Shown piece after piece: positions 26,326 to 33,193 of a DNA stretch of 34,773 nucleotides. Under the pieces are notes generated by a model that did not search any database, had not been told where the DNA came from, and saw nothing but the letters and a program-made list of their open reading frames with translations. The DNA is from Chlamydiota bacterium (GTDB taxonomy: Bacteria; Actinomycetota; Thermoleophilia; Solirubrobacterales; Solirubrobacteraceae). The position numbers and the translations under genes were made by a program. The first letter of the stretch is position 1. Each line of letters opens with the position of its first letter. The DNA lies in NCBI GenBank assembly GCA_903970125.1, contig CAJCHW010000198.1:1-34773 (forward strand), in the 5' to 3' direction.

Positions 26326-27675
26326 GTGCTTGAGCCCGCCACCGAGGCGGTGCTCACGGAGATCGCGCGCGCGGGCGTCGTCGAGGTCGACGAAGCCGTG
26401 GCCCGCGCCAAGGCGGCGCTGCCCGCGTGGCGAGCGATCTCCCCTGGCGAGCGCGCGCAGGTCCTGCGCGCGCTCGCTGACACCCTTGCCGCACACCACG
26501 AGGAGCTCGCGCTGCTTGAGGCGCGCAACGCGGGAAAGGTGATCACCGACGCACGCGGCGAGATGGGCATGGTGATCGACACCTTTCGCTACTACGCGGG
26601 CGCGCCGGAGCGACTGCTTGGCGACACGATCCCGGCGGCCGGCGGCCAGGCGTTCACCGTGCGCGAGTCGATGGGTGTGGTGGGTCTGATCACGCCGTGG
26701 AATTACCCGCTGACTATCGCCTCTTGGAAGCTTGCGCCGGCGCTCGCGGCAGGCAACACTGTCGTGCTCAAGCCGGCCGAGCTGACGCCGTTGACCGCAC
26801 TGCGGTTTGCCGAGCTAGCGCGAGCGGCGGGGCTGCCCGAAGGTGTGTTCAACGTTGTTGCCGGGCCCGGTGCCACGTGCGGGCAGCGCCTGGTGGAGCA
26901 TCCCGACGTCGCCAAGATCGCTTTCACAGGCTCGACCGCTGTCGGGCGCTCGATCGCCGCCGGGGCGGCGGCGACCATCAAGCGGGTCACACTCGAGCTC
27001 GGCGGCAAGTCGGCCAACATCATCTTTGCCGACGCCGATCTCGATGCCGCTGCGGCCGCGGCCCCGGCGGCTGTGTTCGGCAACGCCGGGCAAGATTGCT
27101 GCGCGCGCTCACGCATCCTCGTGCAGGAGTCCGTGATGGATCGTTTTCTTGAGCTGCTCGAGATCGGAGTCGGTGCACTGCGGGTCGGCGACCCCCTCGA
27201 TGAGGCCACGCAGATGGGGCCGCTGATCTCCGCCTCGCAGCGCGACACGGTGGCCTCATTTCTCGACGGCCAGGCACCGGTTGCCTTCCGCGGCAGCGCG
27301 CCGGAGGGTCCGGGCTTCTGGTTTGCGCCAACCGTGCTTGCCCCGGTCAAAGCGAGCGACCGCGTGGCTCAGGAGGAGGTCTTCGGTCCGATCGCAGCGG
27401 TGATCGCATTCGCGGATGAGGCCGAGGCGGTGCGGCTTGCCAACGACACGGTCTACGGGCTTTCCGGCTCGATCTGGACACGCGACGGGGCGCGCGCGCT
27501 GCGCGTGGCGCGCGCCGTGCAGACAGGAGTGCTGTCGATAAACGCGAACACATCGGTGCGCGTGAGCACGCCCTTCGGCGGCTTCAAGCAGTCCGGTTAC
27601 GGGCGCGAGCTGGGGCCGCACGCACTCGACGCCTACACCGAGGTCAAGACGATCTTCTACGCAACGGAGCAGTGA
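26326..27675 (+). CDS. NAD(P)-dependent aldehyde dehydrogenase (PuuC-like)
   Basis: An aldehyde dehydrogenase of 449 residues from the GTG at 26326. Catalytic features are TPWNYP (N126), VLKPAELTP (K149), ELGGKSANI (E224) and GQDCCARSR (C258 nucleophile). EEVFGP and TPFGGFKQSGYGRELG follow near the C-terminus. Family members are usually about 470-490 residues with more N-terminal sequence. In-frame coding potential continues upstream to a CTG at 26308 (LSDRLAVLEPATEA), preceded by a stop at 26302, while an ATG at 26297 gives only M-A-D-R before TGA. The true start may be the CTG. In the cluster it would oxidise an aldehyde formed from the gamma-glutamylated amine. Its stop overlaps the SDR start (TGATG). 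Confidence 0.87.
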   Translation: MLEPATEAVLTEIARAGVVEVDEAVARAKAALPAWRAISPGERAQVLRALADTLAAHHEELALLEARNAGKVITDARGEMGMVIDTFRYYAGAPERLLGDTIPAAGGQAFTVRESMGVVGLITPWNYPLTIASWKLAPALAAGNTVVLKPAELTPLTALRFAELARAAGLPEGVFNVVAGPGATCGQRLVEHPDVAKIAFTGSTAVGRSIAAGAAATIKRVTLELGGKSANIIFADADLDAAAAAAPAAVFGNAGQDCCARSRILVQESVMDRFLELLEIGVGALRVGDPLDEATQMGPLISASQRDTVASFLDGQAPVAFRGSAPEGPGFWFAPTVLAPVKASDRVAQEEVFGPIAAVIAFADEAEAVRLANDTVYGLSGSIWTRDGARALRVARAVQTGVLSINANTSVRVSTPFGGFKQSGYGRELGPHALDAYTEVKTIFYATEQ

Positions 27676-28436
27676 TGGCGACAAACGGACGGCTTGCGGG
27701 GCGCGTGTGTGTCGTGACTGGTGCAAGTGGCGGGATCGGTGCCGCCACGGTCGCCGTCTTTCAGCGCGAGGGCGCGACGGTGGTGGGGGTCGATCTGGAC
27801 GCCGATGCCCCCGGCGACCTCGCATTGGTGGCCGACGTGGCCGACGAGGATCAGGTGCAGGACACCTTCCAGCGTGTGCGCGACTCCTACGGCCATATCG
27901 ACGTGCTGTTCAACAACGCGGGCATCTCGCCCAACGACGACGCATCGGTGCTCGACACCGCGCTCGAGGCGTGGGAGCGCGTGCAGCGGGTCAACCTGCG
28001 CAGCGTCTTTCTGTGCTGCAAGCACGGCATTCCGCATCTGCTCGACAACGAGGGGCCGATGAGCGGCTCGGTGATCAACACCGCCTCATTCGTCGCCGTG
28101 ATGGGCGCGGCGACATCGCAGATCTCCTACACCGCCTCCAAGGGTGGCGTGCTTGCGCTCACACGCGAGCTGGGTGTGGAGTTCGCGCGCCGGGGCGTGC
28201 GTGTAAACGCGCTGTGCCCTGGACCCGTGGACACACCGCTGCTGCGCGAGCTGTTCGCGAAGGATCCCGAGAAGGCGGCGCGGCGGCTGGTACACGTGCC
28301 CATGGGCCGCTTCGCACGGGCCGAGGAGATCGCCAACGCGGCGCTGTTCCTGGCCTCCGACGAGTCCAGCTTCGTGACCGCATCGACCTTCCTCGTCGAC
28401 GGGGGTCTGAGCGCCGCCTACACGACGCCGCTCTAG
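27675..28436 (+). CDS. SDR-family oxidoreductase
   Basis: A 253-residue classical short-chain dehydrogenase/reductase. The nucleotide site is TGASGGIG (15-22) with NNAG at 80-83. The catalytic triad is S138, Y152 and K156 (YTASK), followed by NALCPGPVDTP and the C-terminal VDGG. D40 after the second strand (VVGVDLDAD) indicates a preference for NAD+ over NADP+. The ATG at 27675 overlaps the ALDH stop; a GTG three bases earlier is possible. It is the last gene of the plus-strand catabolic cluster and probably acts on an alcohol/ketone intermediate of the same pathway. Automatic labels such as 3-oxoacyl-ACP reductase would be nonspecific here. Confidence 0.87.
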   Translation: MATNGRLAGRVCVVTGASGGIGAATVAVFQREGATVVGVDLDADAPGDLALVADVADEDQVQDTFQRVRDSYGHIDVLFNNAGISPNDDASVLDTALEAWERVQRVNLRSVFLCCKHGIPHLLDNEGPMSGSVINTASFVAVMGAATSQISYTASKGGVLALTRELGVEFARRGVRVNALCPGPVDTPLLRELFAKDPEKAARRLVHVPMGRFARAEEIANAALFLASDESSFVTASTFLVDGGLSAAYTTPL

Positions 28437-28517
28437 GCAGGGCGTCGCCCAGCGCGAGCTGCTGATGCGTTTCCGGGCCGCGAGCCCCGCCGAGCCGTCC
28501 AAACGGCCGCGACCACT

Positions 28518-29981
28518 TCATAAGGCTGCGGCGGCGCGCACGAAAGCGCGCCAGCGCTCGCGCCGCTCGGCGCGCTCGCGGGGGTCCATCTGCGGCGCAA
28601 CCACGCGTCGGTGCGGTAGTCGCACCGCAGCGTCCTCGACGCTTGCGAAAACCCCCGCACCGACCCCCGCGAGCATGGCTGCGCCCAGAACTGTCGCATC
28701 GGCGCGCCCCACGGCGAGCGGCAACCCGAGCGCGTCGGCCTGAATTTCGAGCAGGGTCTCGTCGTTGGTGAGGCCGCCATCGACGCGGAGCTGATCGACG
28801 GGGACGACCGCGGCCATCGACTCGACGATGTCGGCGACGCGCCATGCGATCGCCTCAAGTACTGCGCGCGCAATGTGTGCCGCACCCACGCCCAGGTGCA
28901 GTCCCGCGATCACGCCGTGGGCCTCGGAATTCCACCAGGGCGCACCCAGGCCGGCAAGCGCCGGAAGCACGACCACACCGGCGCTGTCGGGCACCGAGGC
29001 CGCCGCTTTCGCCAGCGCGGCCGCGTCGGTCGCCAGGCCTAGGCCACCGGCCAGCCAGTCCAGCAGTGAGCCCGCCGCGAACACGCCGCCGTCCAACGCG
29101 CCCGCGACCTCGCCCACGCCGCCGGCGTCGTCCGGCGCCGCCCAGGCGATCGTCGGCAGCAACCCGGGCGCGCGGACCGGCCCATCGGTGCGTCCCAGCA
29201 CGAACACGCCGGTGCCATAGGTGGCCTTGCACTGCCCTGACGCCACGGCCCCGCATCCGGCCAGCGCAGCCTGCTGGTCGACAAGCTGGGCGCTCAGCGC
29301 CACCGGGAACGGCCAGCGCGCGTGGTGCAGCCGGCCAAGCGGCCCAAACGTGGGACCGATCGCGGGCAGGTGCTCTCGCTGCACACCGAAGGTCTTCAGC
29401 AGTTGTTCGTCCCAGTCACGCCCGCCGACCGCAAGCAGCTGGGTGCGCGAGGCGGTGGAGAGGTCGGTGGCGAACCGACCGCCGAGGCGGTCCGTCAGGA
29501 ACGCGTCGACGGTGCCCAGCCGCAGCGAGCCGTCGTCGCGTGCGCGTCGCACACCGCTGTCGTTGTCAAGCAGCCACGCGAGCTTGCCGGCCGAGAAGTA
29601 CGGATCCAATGGCAGCCCGGAGCGCTCCACCGCCTGCGGGTCGATCGCGGCCAGAAGGGTGTCCTGGCGTTTGTCCTGCCAGACGACCACCGGCGTCAGC
29701 GCACGACCGTCGCGCGCATCCCAGGCGAGCACGGACTCGCCCTGGTGATCGAGGCCCGCGGCGCAGACCTCACGGCCGCCGGACTCCGCGAGCAGCTCTG
29801 CGACCGTGTCCACGACGGCTTCGAGCACAAGCTCAGGGTCCTGCTCGACCCAGCCCGGATGCGGGTGCGACACGGGCACCGGCCGTCGCGCCTCGGCGAC
29901 CACCGTGAGGTCGCTGTCAAACAGGGCCGCCTTGACGGCGGTGGTGCCCTCGTCGATGCCCAGCAGCAGCTCGGCGCTCAT
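28518..29981 (-). CDS. FGGY-family sugar/polyol kinase (glycerol kinase-like)
   Basis: A 487-residue FGGY kinase of the hexokinase/actin fold. The start ATG at 29981 is fixed by the ATGA overlap with the upstream oxidoreductase and by the family N-terminus LLLGIDEGTTAVKAALFDSD. Further family features are LDHQGES, VVWQDKR (substrate loop), YGTGVFVLGRTD (ATP phosphate-2 region) and the RVDGGLTNDETLLEIQADAL segment. Similarity is greatest to glycerol and related polyol kinases. Pairing with a GlpA/GlpD-like FAD enzyme fits glycerol to glycerol-3-phosphate to DHAP, but other polyols are possible. It converges with the SDR gene, with 81 bp between stops. Confidence 0.85.
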   Translation of the reverse strand: MSAELLLGIDEGTTAVKAALFDSDLTVVAEARRPVPVSHPHPGWVEQDPELVLEAVVDTVAELLAESGGREVCAAGLDHQGESVLAWDARDGRALTPVVVWQDKRQDTLLAAIDPQAVERSGLPLDPYFSAGKLAWLLDNDSGVRRARDDGSLRLGTVDAFLTDRLGGRFATDLSTASRTQLLAVGGRDWDEQLLKTFGVQREHLPAIGPTFGPLGRLHHARWPFPVALSAQLVDQQAALAGCGAVASGQCKATYGTGVFVLGRTDGPVRAPGLLPTIAWAAPDDAGGVGEVAGALDGGVFAAGSLLDWLAGGLGLATDAAALAKAAASVPDSAGVVVLPALAGLGAPWWNSEAHGVIAGLHLGVGAAHIARAVLEAIAWRVADIVESMAAVVPVDQLRVDGGLTNDETLLEIQADALGLPLAVGRADATVLGAAMLAGVGAGVFASVEDAAVRLPHRRVVAPQMDPRERAERRERWRAFVRAAAAL

Positions 29982-31153
29982 CTTTCGGTGCTCATGGGAG
30001 CAGCTGGGGTCGACGGGTCGGCGTGGTATGCCGCGGCTCGCTGCCACCAGGAACCGGTGGTTGGCTGAGGCGGTGGGGTCGGCAGCGGTCGCGCAGGTTC
30101 CAGCCCGATCGCACCCTGGCGGGCAATCATCGCTGCGACGTGCTCACCGATTCCCAGCGCCGCTGACAGTCCCGTGGAGCGGATCGCGGCAACGTGAGTG
30201 AGCCCCGGCAGTGTGCGTGACCGCTCGATCACGTAGTTTCGCTGGCGCCCAGCGGGTCGCAGTCCGGCGTAGGCACCGATCTGTCGTGCACGTGCCAGCG
30301 GTGGGTACATCGCAACGGCACGGGGAATAATGAGCTCGGCAGCATCGGCCTCGACCGACCAGTCGGACTTGTCGTCGCGCTCGCGCGCAGTCGGTCCGGC
30401 GACGATCTGGCCGCCGACCGTCGGAAAGACGAGCACGCCCTTGCCCACGGCCGATGGGACCGGCAGCAGAATCTGCCGCAGTGGTTCGCCCGCCGGTGCT
30501 GAGAAGACGAAAAACTCTCCTTTGCGCGGGTACACGGTCACAGGATCGTCGTCGGCCATCCGTGCGACCGCGTCGGCGTGAAGGCCCGCGCAGTTGACCG
30601 CCGCACGCGCCACCACCTGCTCGCCGCTAGCCAGGGCTATCACCACGCGTCCGCCGGTCGCTGGAGCAAGTCCGGTCACGCGCGCGCCCAGCCGCACGGT
30701 CGCCCCGGCGGCCGCCGCGGCGCCTGCAAGCGCGTTGGCAAATGCGACGGGATCGGTGACCGCCTCCCCCGGTATTGCCAGCGAGCCTTCGTGGATGTGA
30801 ACCTCTACCCCGTTGGCACAGGCGTTGTCCGCGAGGGCGAGCACCGCTGCGCGCTCATCGTCGGTGGTCGCATGCAGTCGCGCACCGCATCGCCACAGCT
30901 CTATGCCAAGCTCATCGGCGAGTTCGTCGCGCAGTACGGCCGAGCGCAGAATCAGCTGCGTCTCAAGCTCGCCTGGAGTTGAGTCAAAGCCGGTGTGAAG
31001 GATTCCAGAATTGGAGCCACTGGCGCCCAACGCCAGCGCCGGCTCGGACTCAAGCAGCATTGCCTTTACGCCATGGCGTGTCAACGCGTGCGCGACGGCA
31101 CAGCCGACGATGCCGCCGCCAATGACCACGACCTGTGTATCTGCGGTAGCCAT
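29978..31153 (-). CDS. FAD-dependent oxidoreductase, GlpA/LhgO-like (DAO family)
   Basis: A 391-residue flavoprotein of the DAO superfamily. The FAD-binding GGGIVG (12-17) follows VVVIGGG. GSNSGILHTGFDSTPGELE (46-64) is the signature shared by glycerol-3-phosphate dehydrogenases and L-2-hydroxyglutarate oxidases. VNCAGLHAD, VYPRKGEFFVF and GLRPAGRQ support this. It has no membrane anchor or Fe-S domain (GlpA has an extra C-terminal part), and the C-terminus is Pro-rich instead (PLPTPPPQPTTGS). It is first in a coupled pair with the FGGY kinase, so glycerol-3-phosphate or a related phospho-polyol is the most likely substrate. A 17-bp inverted repeat lies 8 bp before its start. Alternatives are 2-hydroxyacid or amine oxidation. 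Confidence 0.82.
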   Translation of the reverse strand: MATADTQVVVIGGGIVGCAVAHALTRHGVKAMLLESEPALALGASGSNSGILHTGFDSTPGELETQLILRSAVLRDELADELGIELWRCGARLHATTDDERAAVLALADNACANGVEVHIHEGSLAIPGEAVTDPVAFANALAGAAAAAGATVRLGARVTGLAPATGGRVVIALASGEQVVARAAVNCAGLHADAVARMADDDPVTVYPRKGEFFVFSAPAGEPLRQILLPVPSAVGKGVLVFPTVGGQIVAGPTARERDDKSDWSVEADAAELIIPRAVAMYPPLARARQIGAYAGLRPAGRQRNYVIERSRTLPGLTHVAAIRSTGLSAALGIGEHVAAMIARQGAIGLEPARPLPTPPPQPTTGSWWQRAAAYHADPSTPAAPMSTER

Positions 31154-31160
31154 GACAGCT

Positions 31161-31177
31161 GCCTGAGTTTGTCAGGC
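31161..31177 (-). promoter_or_regulatory. Inverted repeat before the oxidoreductase-kinase pair
   Basis: GCCTGA-GTTTG-TCAGGC: perfect 6-bp arms around 5 bp, starting 8 bp upstream of the ATG at 31153. Its position suits a repressor operator for the oxidoreductase-kinase operon, or a 5'-UTR hairpin close to its ribosome binding site. No regulator gene is adjacent. Confidence 0.4.
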
Positions 31178-31267
31178 GCGAGCCGGCTGACCACGCTTGC
31201 CCAACCCGGATCGCGACGGCAGGCTACTGCGCACGCGACTGTTAACATGGCGGTTGGCTTGCTTTAA

Positions 31268-31353
31268 CTCTCGGTGGGCTCACGGTCCCGGCTCAGACAC
31301 TCGGCCGGCAGCGCGATCGCACGACTGTCATCGCGCACATCCATCGAGAGGAG
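31268..31353 (+). ncRNA. Structured 5' leader A (three-stem, SD-occluding)
   Basis: A predicted cis-acting RNA just before the membrane protein gene at 31360. P1 pairs CTCTCGGTGG (31268-31277) with CCATCGAGAG (31341-31350). P2 pairs CCGGCT (31288-31293) with GGCCGG (31303-31308) around a 9-nt loop. P3 pairs GCGCGAT (31311-31317) with ATCGCGC (31330-31336). The Shine-Dalgarno AGGAG is 31349-31353, so the 3' strand of P1 covers its first bases. A second copy (leader B) at 32755-32841 keeps the same stems and conserved blocks while its linkers differ. I cannot match it to a known riboswitch class from memory. Confidence 0.6.
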
Positions 31354-31359
31354 CGCTCA

Positions 31360-32013
31360 ATGCGCCGCAGAGTCTTTGATGTCCTCACCAGTGCCATCGG
31401 GATGGGCCTTGTGGTTGTGCTTCTCGTCGCAGGGGGTCTGCTGATGTGGGGTTACAGCTACGACCACTCAAACGTACGCAACCAGCTGGCCGAGCAGCAG
31501 ATCTTCTTCCCACCCAAGGCCGCCTTCGCGACTGCCAAGCCTGGAACCGAGATCACCCCGGCGATGATCCCGTATCTCGAGAAGTACTCAGGACAGCAAC
31601 TGCTCACCGGCCCTCAAGCCGAGGCCTACGCCGACCACTTCATCGCTGAACACCTTGCGGAGATGCCGTACGGCGGGATCTACTCAAAGATCAGCACAGC
31701 GGCACGCGCCGAACCAAAGAACACGGCGCTGGCAGCGCTTGAGACCACCTCCTTTCAGGGAACCACGCTACGTGGCCTGCTGCTGGAGGCCTACGGCTTC
31801 TCGAAGATCGGCACGATCATGCTCTACGGCTCGATCGCGTCGTTCATCCTTGCAGTGTTGATGCTCGGGCTCGTCGGCCTTGGGTTCCGCCATGCACGGC
31901 GGACTCCTGCCGAGCAGGAGCTGCTGGTGCCCAAGCGCAGTCCCGCAGCAGCGAAGGGCACCAATGGCGGGCCCGCGCCGCAGGCGCCAGAGCGAGAGCT
32001 CATAAAAACATAG
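31360..32013 (+). CDS. Conserved actinobacterial two-helix membrane protein of unknown function
   Basis: A 217-residue membrane protein. Helix 1 is about residues 11-31 (AIGMGLVVVLLVAGGLLMWG) and helix 2 about 150-173 (IGTIMLYGSIASFILAVLML). Between them lies an extracytoplasmic domain with QLAEQQIFFPPKAAF, a GTEITPAMIPYLEKYSGQQL segment, TGPQAEAYADHFIAEHL and FQGTTLRGLLLEAYGF. I recognise this as a widespread actinobacterial family without assigned function. The C-terminal tail is cytoplasmic and Pro/Ala-rich. The ATG at 31360 follows AGGAG at 6-nt spacing. The unusual point is its structured leader, which could gate translation. It converges with the ANTAR gene across a strong hairpin. Confidence 0.82.
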   Translation: MRRRVFDVLTSAIGMGLVVVLLVAGGLLMWGYSYDHSNVRNQLAEQQIFFPPKAAFATAKPGTEITPAMIPYLEKYSGQQLLTGPQAEAYADHFIAEHLAEMPYGGIYSKISTAARAEPKNTALAALETTSFQGTTLRGLLLEAYGFSKIGTIMLYGSIASFILAVLMLGLVGLGFRHARRTPAEQELLVPKRSPAAAKGTNGGPAPQAPERELIKT

Positions 32014-32059
32014 GCGCATTCGCGCAGACAAGTGACATAAATGGAACGCAGCGCGCACG

Positions 32060-32090
32060 GGCGTCGAGCGCTTAGCGCTGAACCGACGCC
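32060..32090. terminator. Strong hairpin between convergent genes
   Basis: GGCGTCG (32060-32066) pairs with CGACGCC (32084-32090), and inside it AGCGC (32067-32071) pairs with GCGCT (32075-32079). The structure spans the stop codon of the ANTAR gene (32072-32074) and starts 46 nt after the membrane gene's stop. There is no T-tract, so it is a terminator-like structure serving both strands. Confidence 0.45.
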
Positions 32091-32671
32091 TGGCGCTCTC
32101 CGGGCAGTAGCCGGTGGCCGTCGACGACCGCCGTGGCGAGGTCGACGAGCTTGCGGTTGTCGACGCGGGATTGGTCGCGCATCATCTCAAACGCGGCCGC
32201 CTCGTCGATGCCGTGGCGCTCCATCAAGATCCCCTTTGCGCGCTCGATCAGTGCGCGCCGCCCAAATGCGCCCTTGAGATCCTGGTACTCGGCAAAGCGT
32301 CTGAGCACGATGTCGATTGCGCTCTGCCAGTCCTGCGTGTCGGCGTCGCTGATGTGGGCAAAGATGCCGCGTTTGGATGCCTCGTTGATGAAGTTGGGGT
32401 CGCGCGCGTGCAGCAGCACGATCACTGGGCAGGCCGCCTCGGAGACGATCTTGTCGATAAGCGCAAGTGCGTGCTCTGAACTGTCTCCGAGTCCCACGAG
32501 CGCGACGTCGGGGCGCTCTCTGGCAGTCGCCGGCCCTACGTCTGCGACGGCGATCTCCCGGGCAATCACCTCGTGGCCGAGACTTGCGACGATCGGAGCG
32601 ACGAGCGCCAAGCGGTCCTTACGCTCGTTGGCGATCAGGACACGCAGGTGTTTGGTCTCAAGGTTGCTCAT
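32072..32671 (-). CDS. ANTAR-domain RNA-binding regulator with pseudo-receiver
   Basis: A 199-residue regulator. The N-terminal part (about 8-125) has a response-regulator receiver fold, but the phosphorylatable Asp is missing: the strand reads PDVALVGLGD, placing G60 where Asp is expected. The C-terminal ANTAR domain (about 136-185; LIERAKGILMERHGIDEAAA, then VDNRKLVDLATAVV) is a three-helix RNA-binding module that in other systems binds dual-hexaloop hairpins to antiterminate transcription. The ATG at 32671 is preferred over the TTG directly before it. The gene sits between two structured leaders on the opposite strand, which makes them candidate targets by position only. Control is probably not by classical phosphorylation. 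Confidence 0.87.
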   Translation of the reverse strand: MSNLETKHLRVLIANERKDRLALVAPIVASLGHEVIAREIAVADVGPATARERPDVALVGLGDSSEHALALIDKIVSEAACPVIVLLHARDPNFINEASKRGIFAHISDADTQDWQSAIDIVLRRFAEYQDLKGAFGRRALIERAKGILMERHGIDEAAAFEMMRDQSRVDNRKLVDLATAVVDGHRLLPGERQASVQR

Positions 32672-32754
32672 CAAGCTTGCGCCAGCCGCGATCGCAACTA
32701 CACGCCCGATTGCGGCTGCACGCCAGTGTTAGGATAGTGCCGGCTCTCCCAAAA

Positions 32755-32841
32755 TCTCGGTGGGCTCGAATTTCCGGCTCCGACACTCGGCCGGCAGCAT
32801 GCGATCGCGGGATGGTCGCGGCTTACACCCATCGAGAGGAG
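32755..32841 (+). ncRNA. Structured 5' leader B (second copy of the same fold)
   Basis: P1 pairs TCTCGGTGGG (32755-32764) with CCCATCGAGA (32828-32837). P2 pairs CCGGCT (32774-32779) with GGCCGG (32789-32794). P3 pairs GCGATC (32801-32806) with GGTCGC (32814-32819). Shared with leader A are TCTCGGTGGGCTC, the P2 hairpin and its GACACTC loop, CAGC, GCGATCGC and CATCGAGAGGAGC. The linkers differ in both sequence and length. One P3 pair changes from U-A in A to U-G here. The Shine-Dalgarno AGGAG is 32837-32841, again at the P1 end. Confidence 0.6.
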
Positions 32842-32848
32842 CCCAGCG

Positions 32849-33181
32849 ATTAGTTCTTCACCGAAGCACTTCGTGCGCGTCGAGCAAAGGCCGCAACAGG
32901 GCGCCGGCTCCGAGACAGGGCGGCCGACGCCCAGACGATCCGTACAGCAGCCGGACCGCGACGCCGAGCGGCATCTCGTCGCAGTGGCTGGGAGCCTGCG
33001 ATCGGCAACCGAGTCGGCCGAGCGCGGCGACTACCGTGACGCGCTCGGGTGGCTTGCCGTCCTGGAGGCGGTGGGTGAGGAGCTGCCCACGGCCTATATC
33101 GCCAAGCGACAGCTTTGGCTGTCCGCGTTCGCGGACGAGGAACAGCAGTGCGGTGCCGATGGGCACGAGCAGTCGGCCTGA
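32849..33181 (+). CDS. Small soluble protein with apparent ATT start, downstream of leader B
   Basis: A protein of 110 residues if initiated at ATT 32849. The Shine-Dalgarno AGGAG (32837-32841) lies 7 nt before this ATT, mirroring the 6-nt spacing at leader A's gene. No ATG, GTG or TTG lies at that distance in any frame. The first conventional start in frame is GTG 32873, which is 31 nt from the Shine-Dalgarno and would give 102 residues. The N-terminal 40 residues are polar and probably disordered. The rest is helical and protein-like (AERHLVAVAGSLRSATESAE, then GDYRDALGWLAVLEAVGEEL and AKRQLWLSAFADEEQ). I recognise no named domain. It has no signal or membrane segment. It ends 4 bp from the convergent VOC gene's stop. 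Confidence 0.6.
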   Translation: MSSSPKHFVRVEQRPQQGAGSETGRPTPRRSVQQPDRDAERHLVAVAGSLRSATESAERGDYRDALGWLAVLEAVGEELPTAYIAKRQLWLSAFADEEQQCGADGHEQSA

Positions 33182-33193
33182 CGCGTCAGCCGA
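33173..33193. terminator. Palindrome containing both convergent stop codons
   Basis: CTGACGCGTCAG (33178-33189) is a perfect 12-bp palindrome, extended to 33173-33193 by TCGG/CCGA with one bulged C. The TGA of the small plus-strand gene (33179-33181) and the TGA of the minus-strand VOC gene (33186-33188 complement) both lie in it. A shared terminator-like hairpin is likely. Confidence 0.45.

Noticed and set aside
28494-28507. GCCGT-CCAA-ACGGC hairpin between the SDR and kinase stops as a terminator
   Set aside because: Only 5 bp with no T-tract; too weak to call beside the GC-rich background.
28844-29908. A 354-codon open frame on the plus strand
   Set aside because: Antisense to the FGGY kinase; the product is an Arg/Pro-rich low-complexity chain.
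31288-31308. Leader P2 as a classical ANTAR hexaloop target
   Set aside because: The loop is 9 nt in both copies and does not give the A1/G4 hexaloop pattern, and P3 loops differ in length (12 and 7 nt), so the known dual-hexaloop motif is not met.
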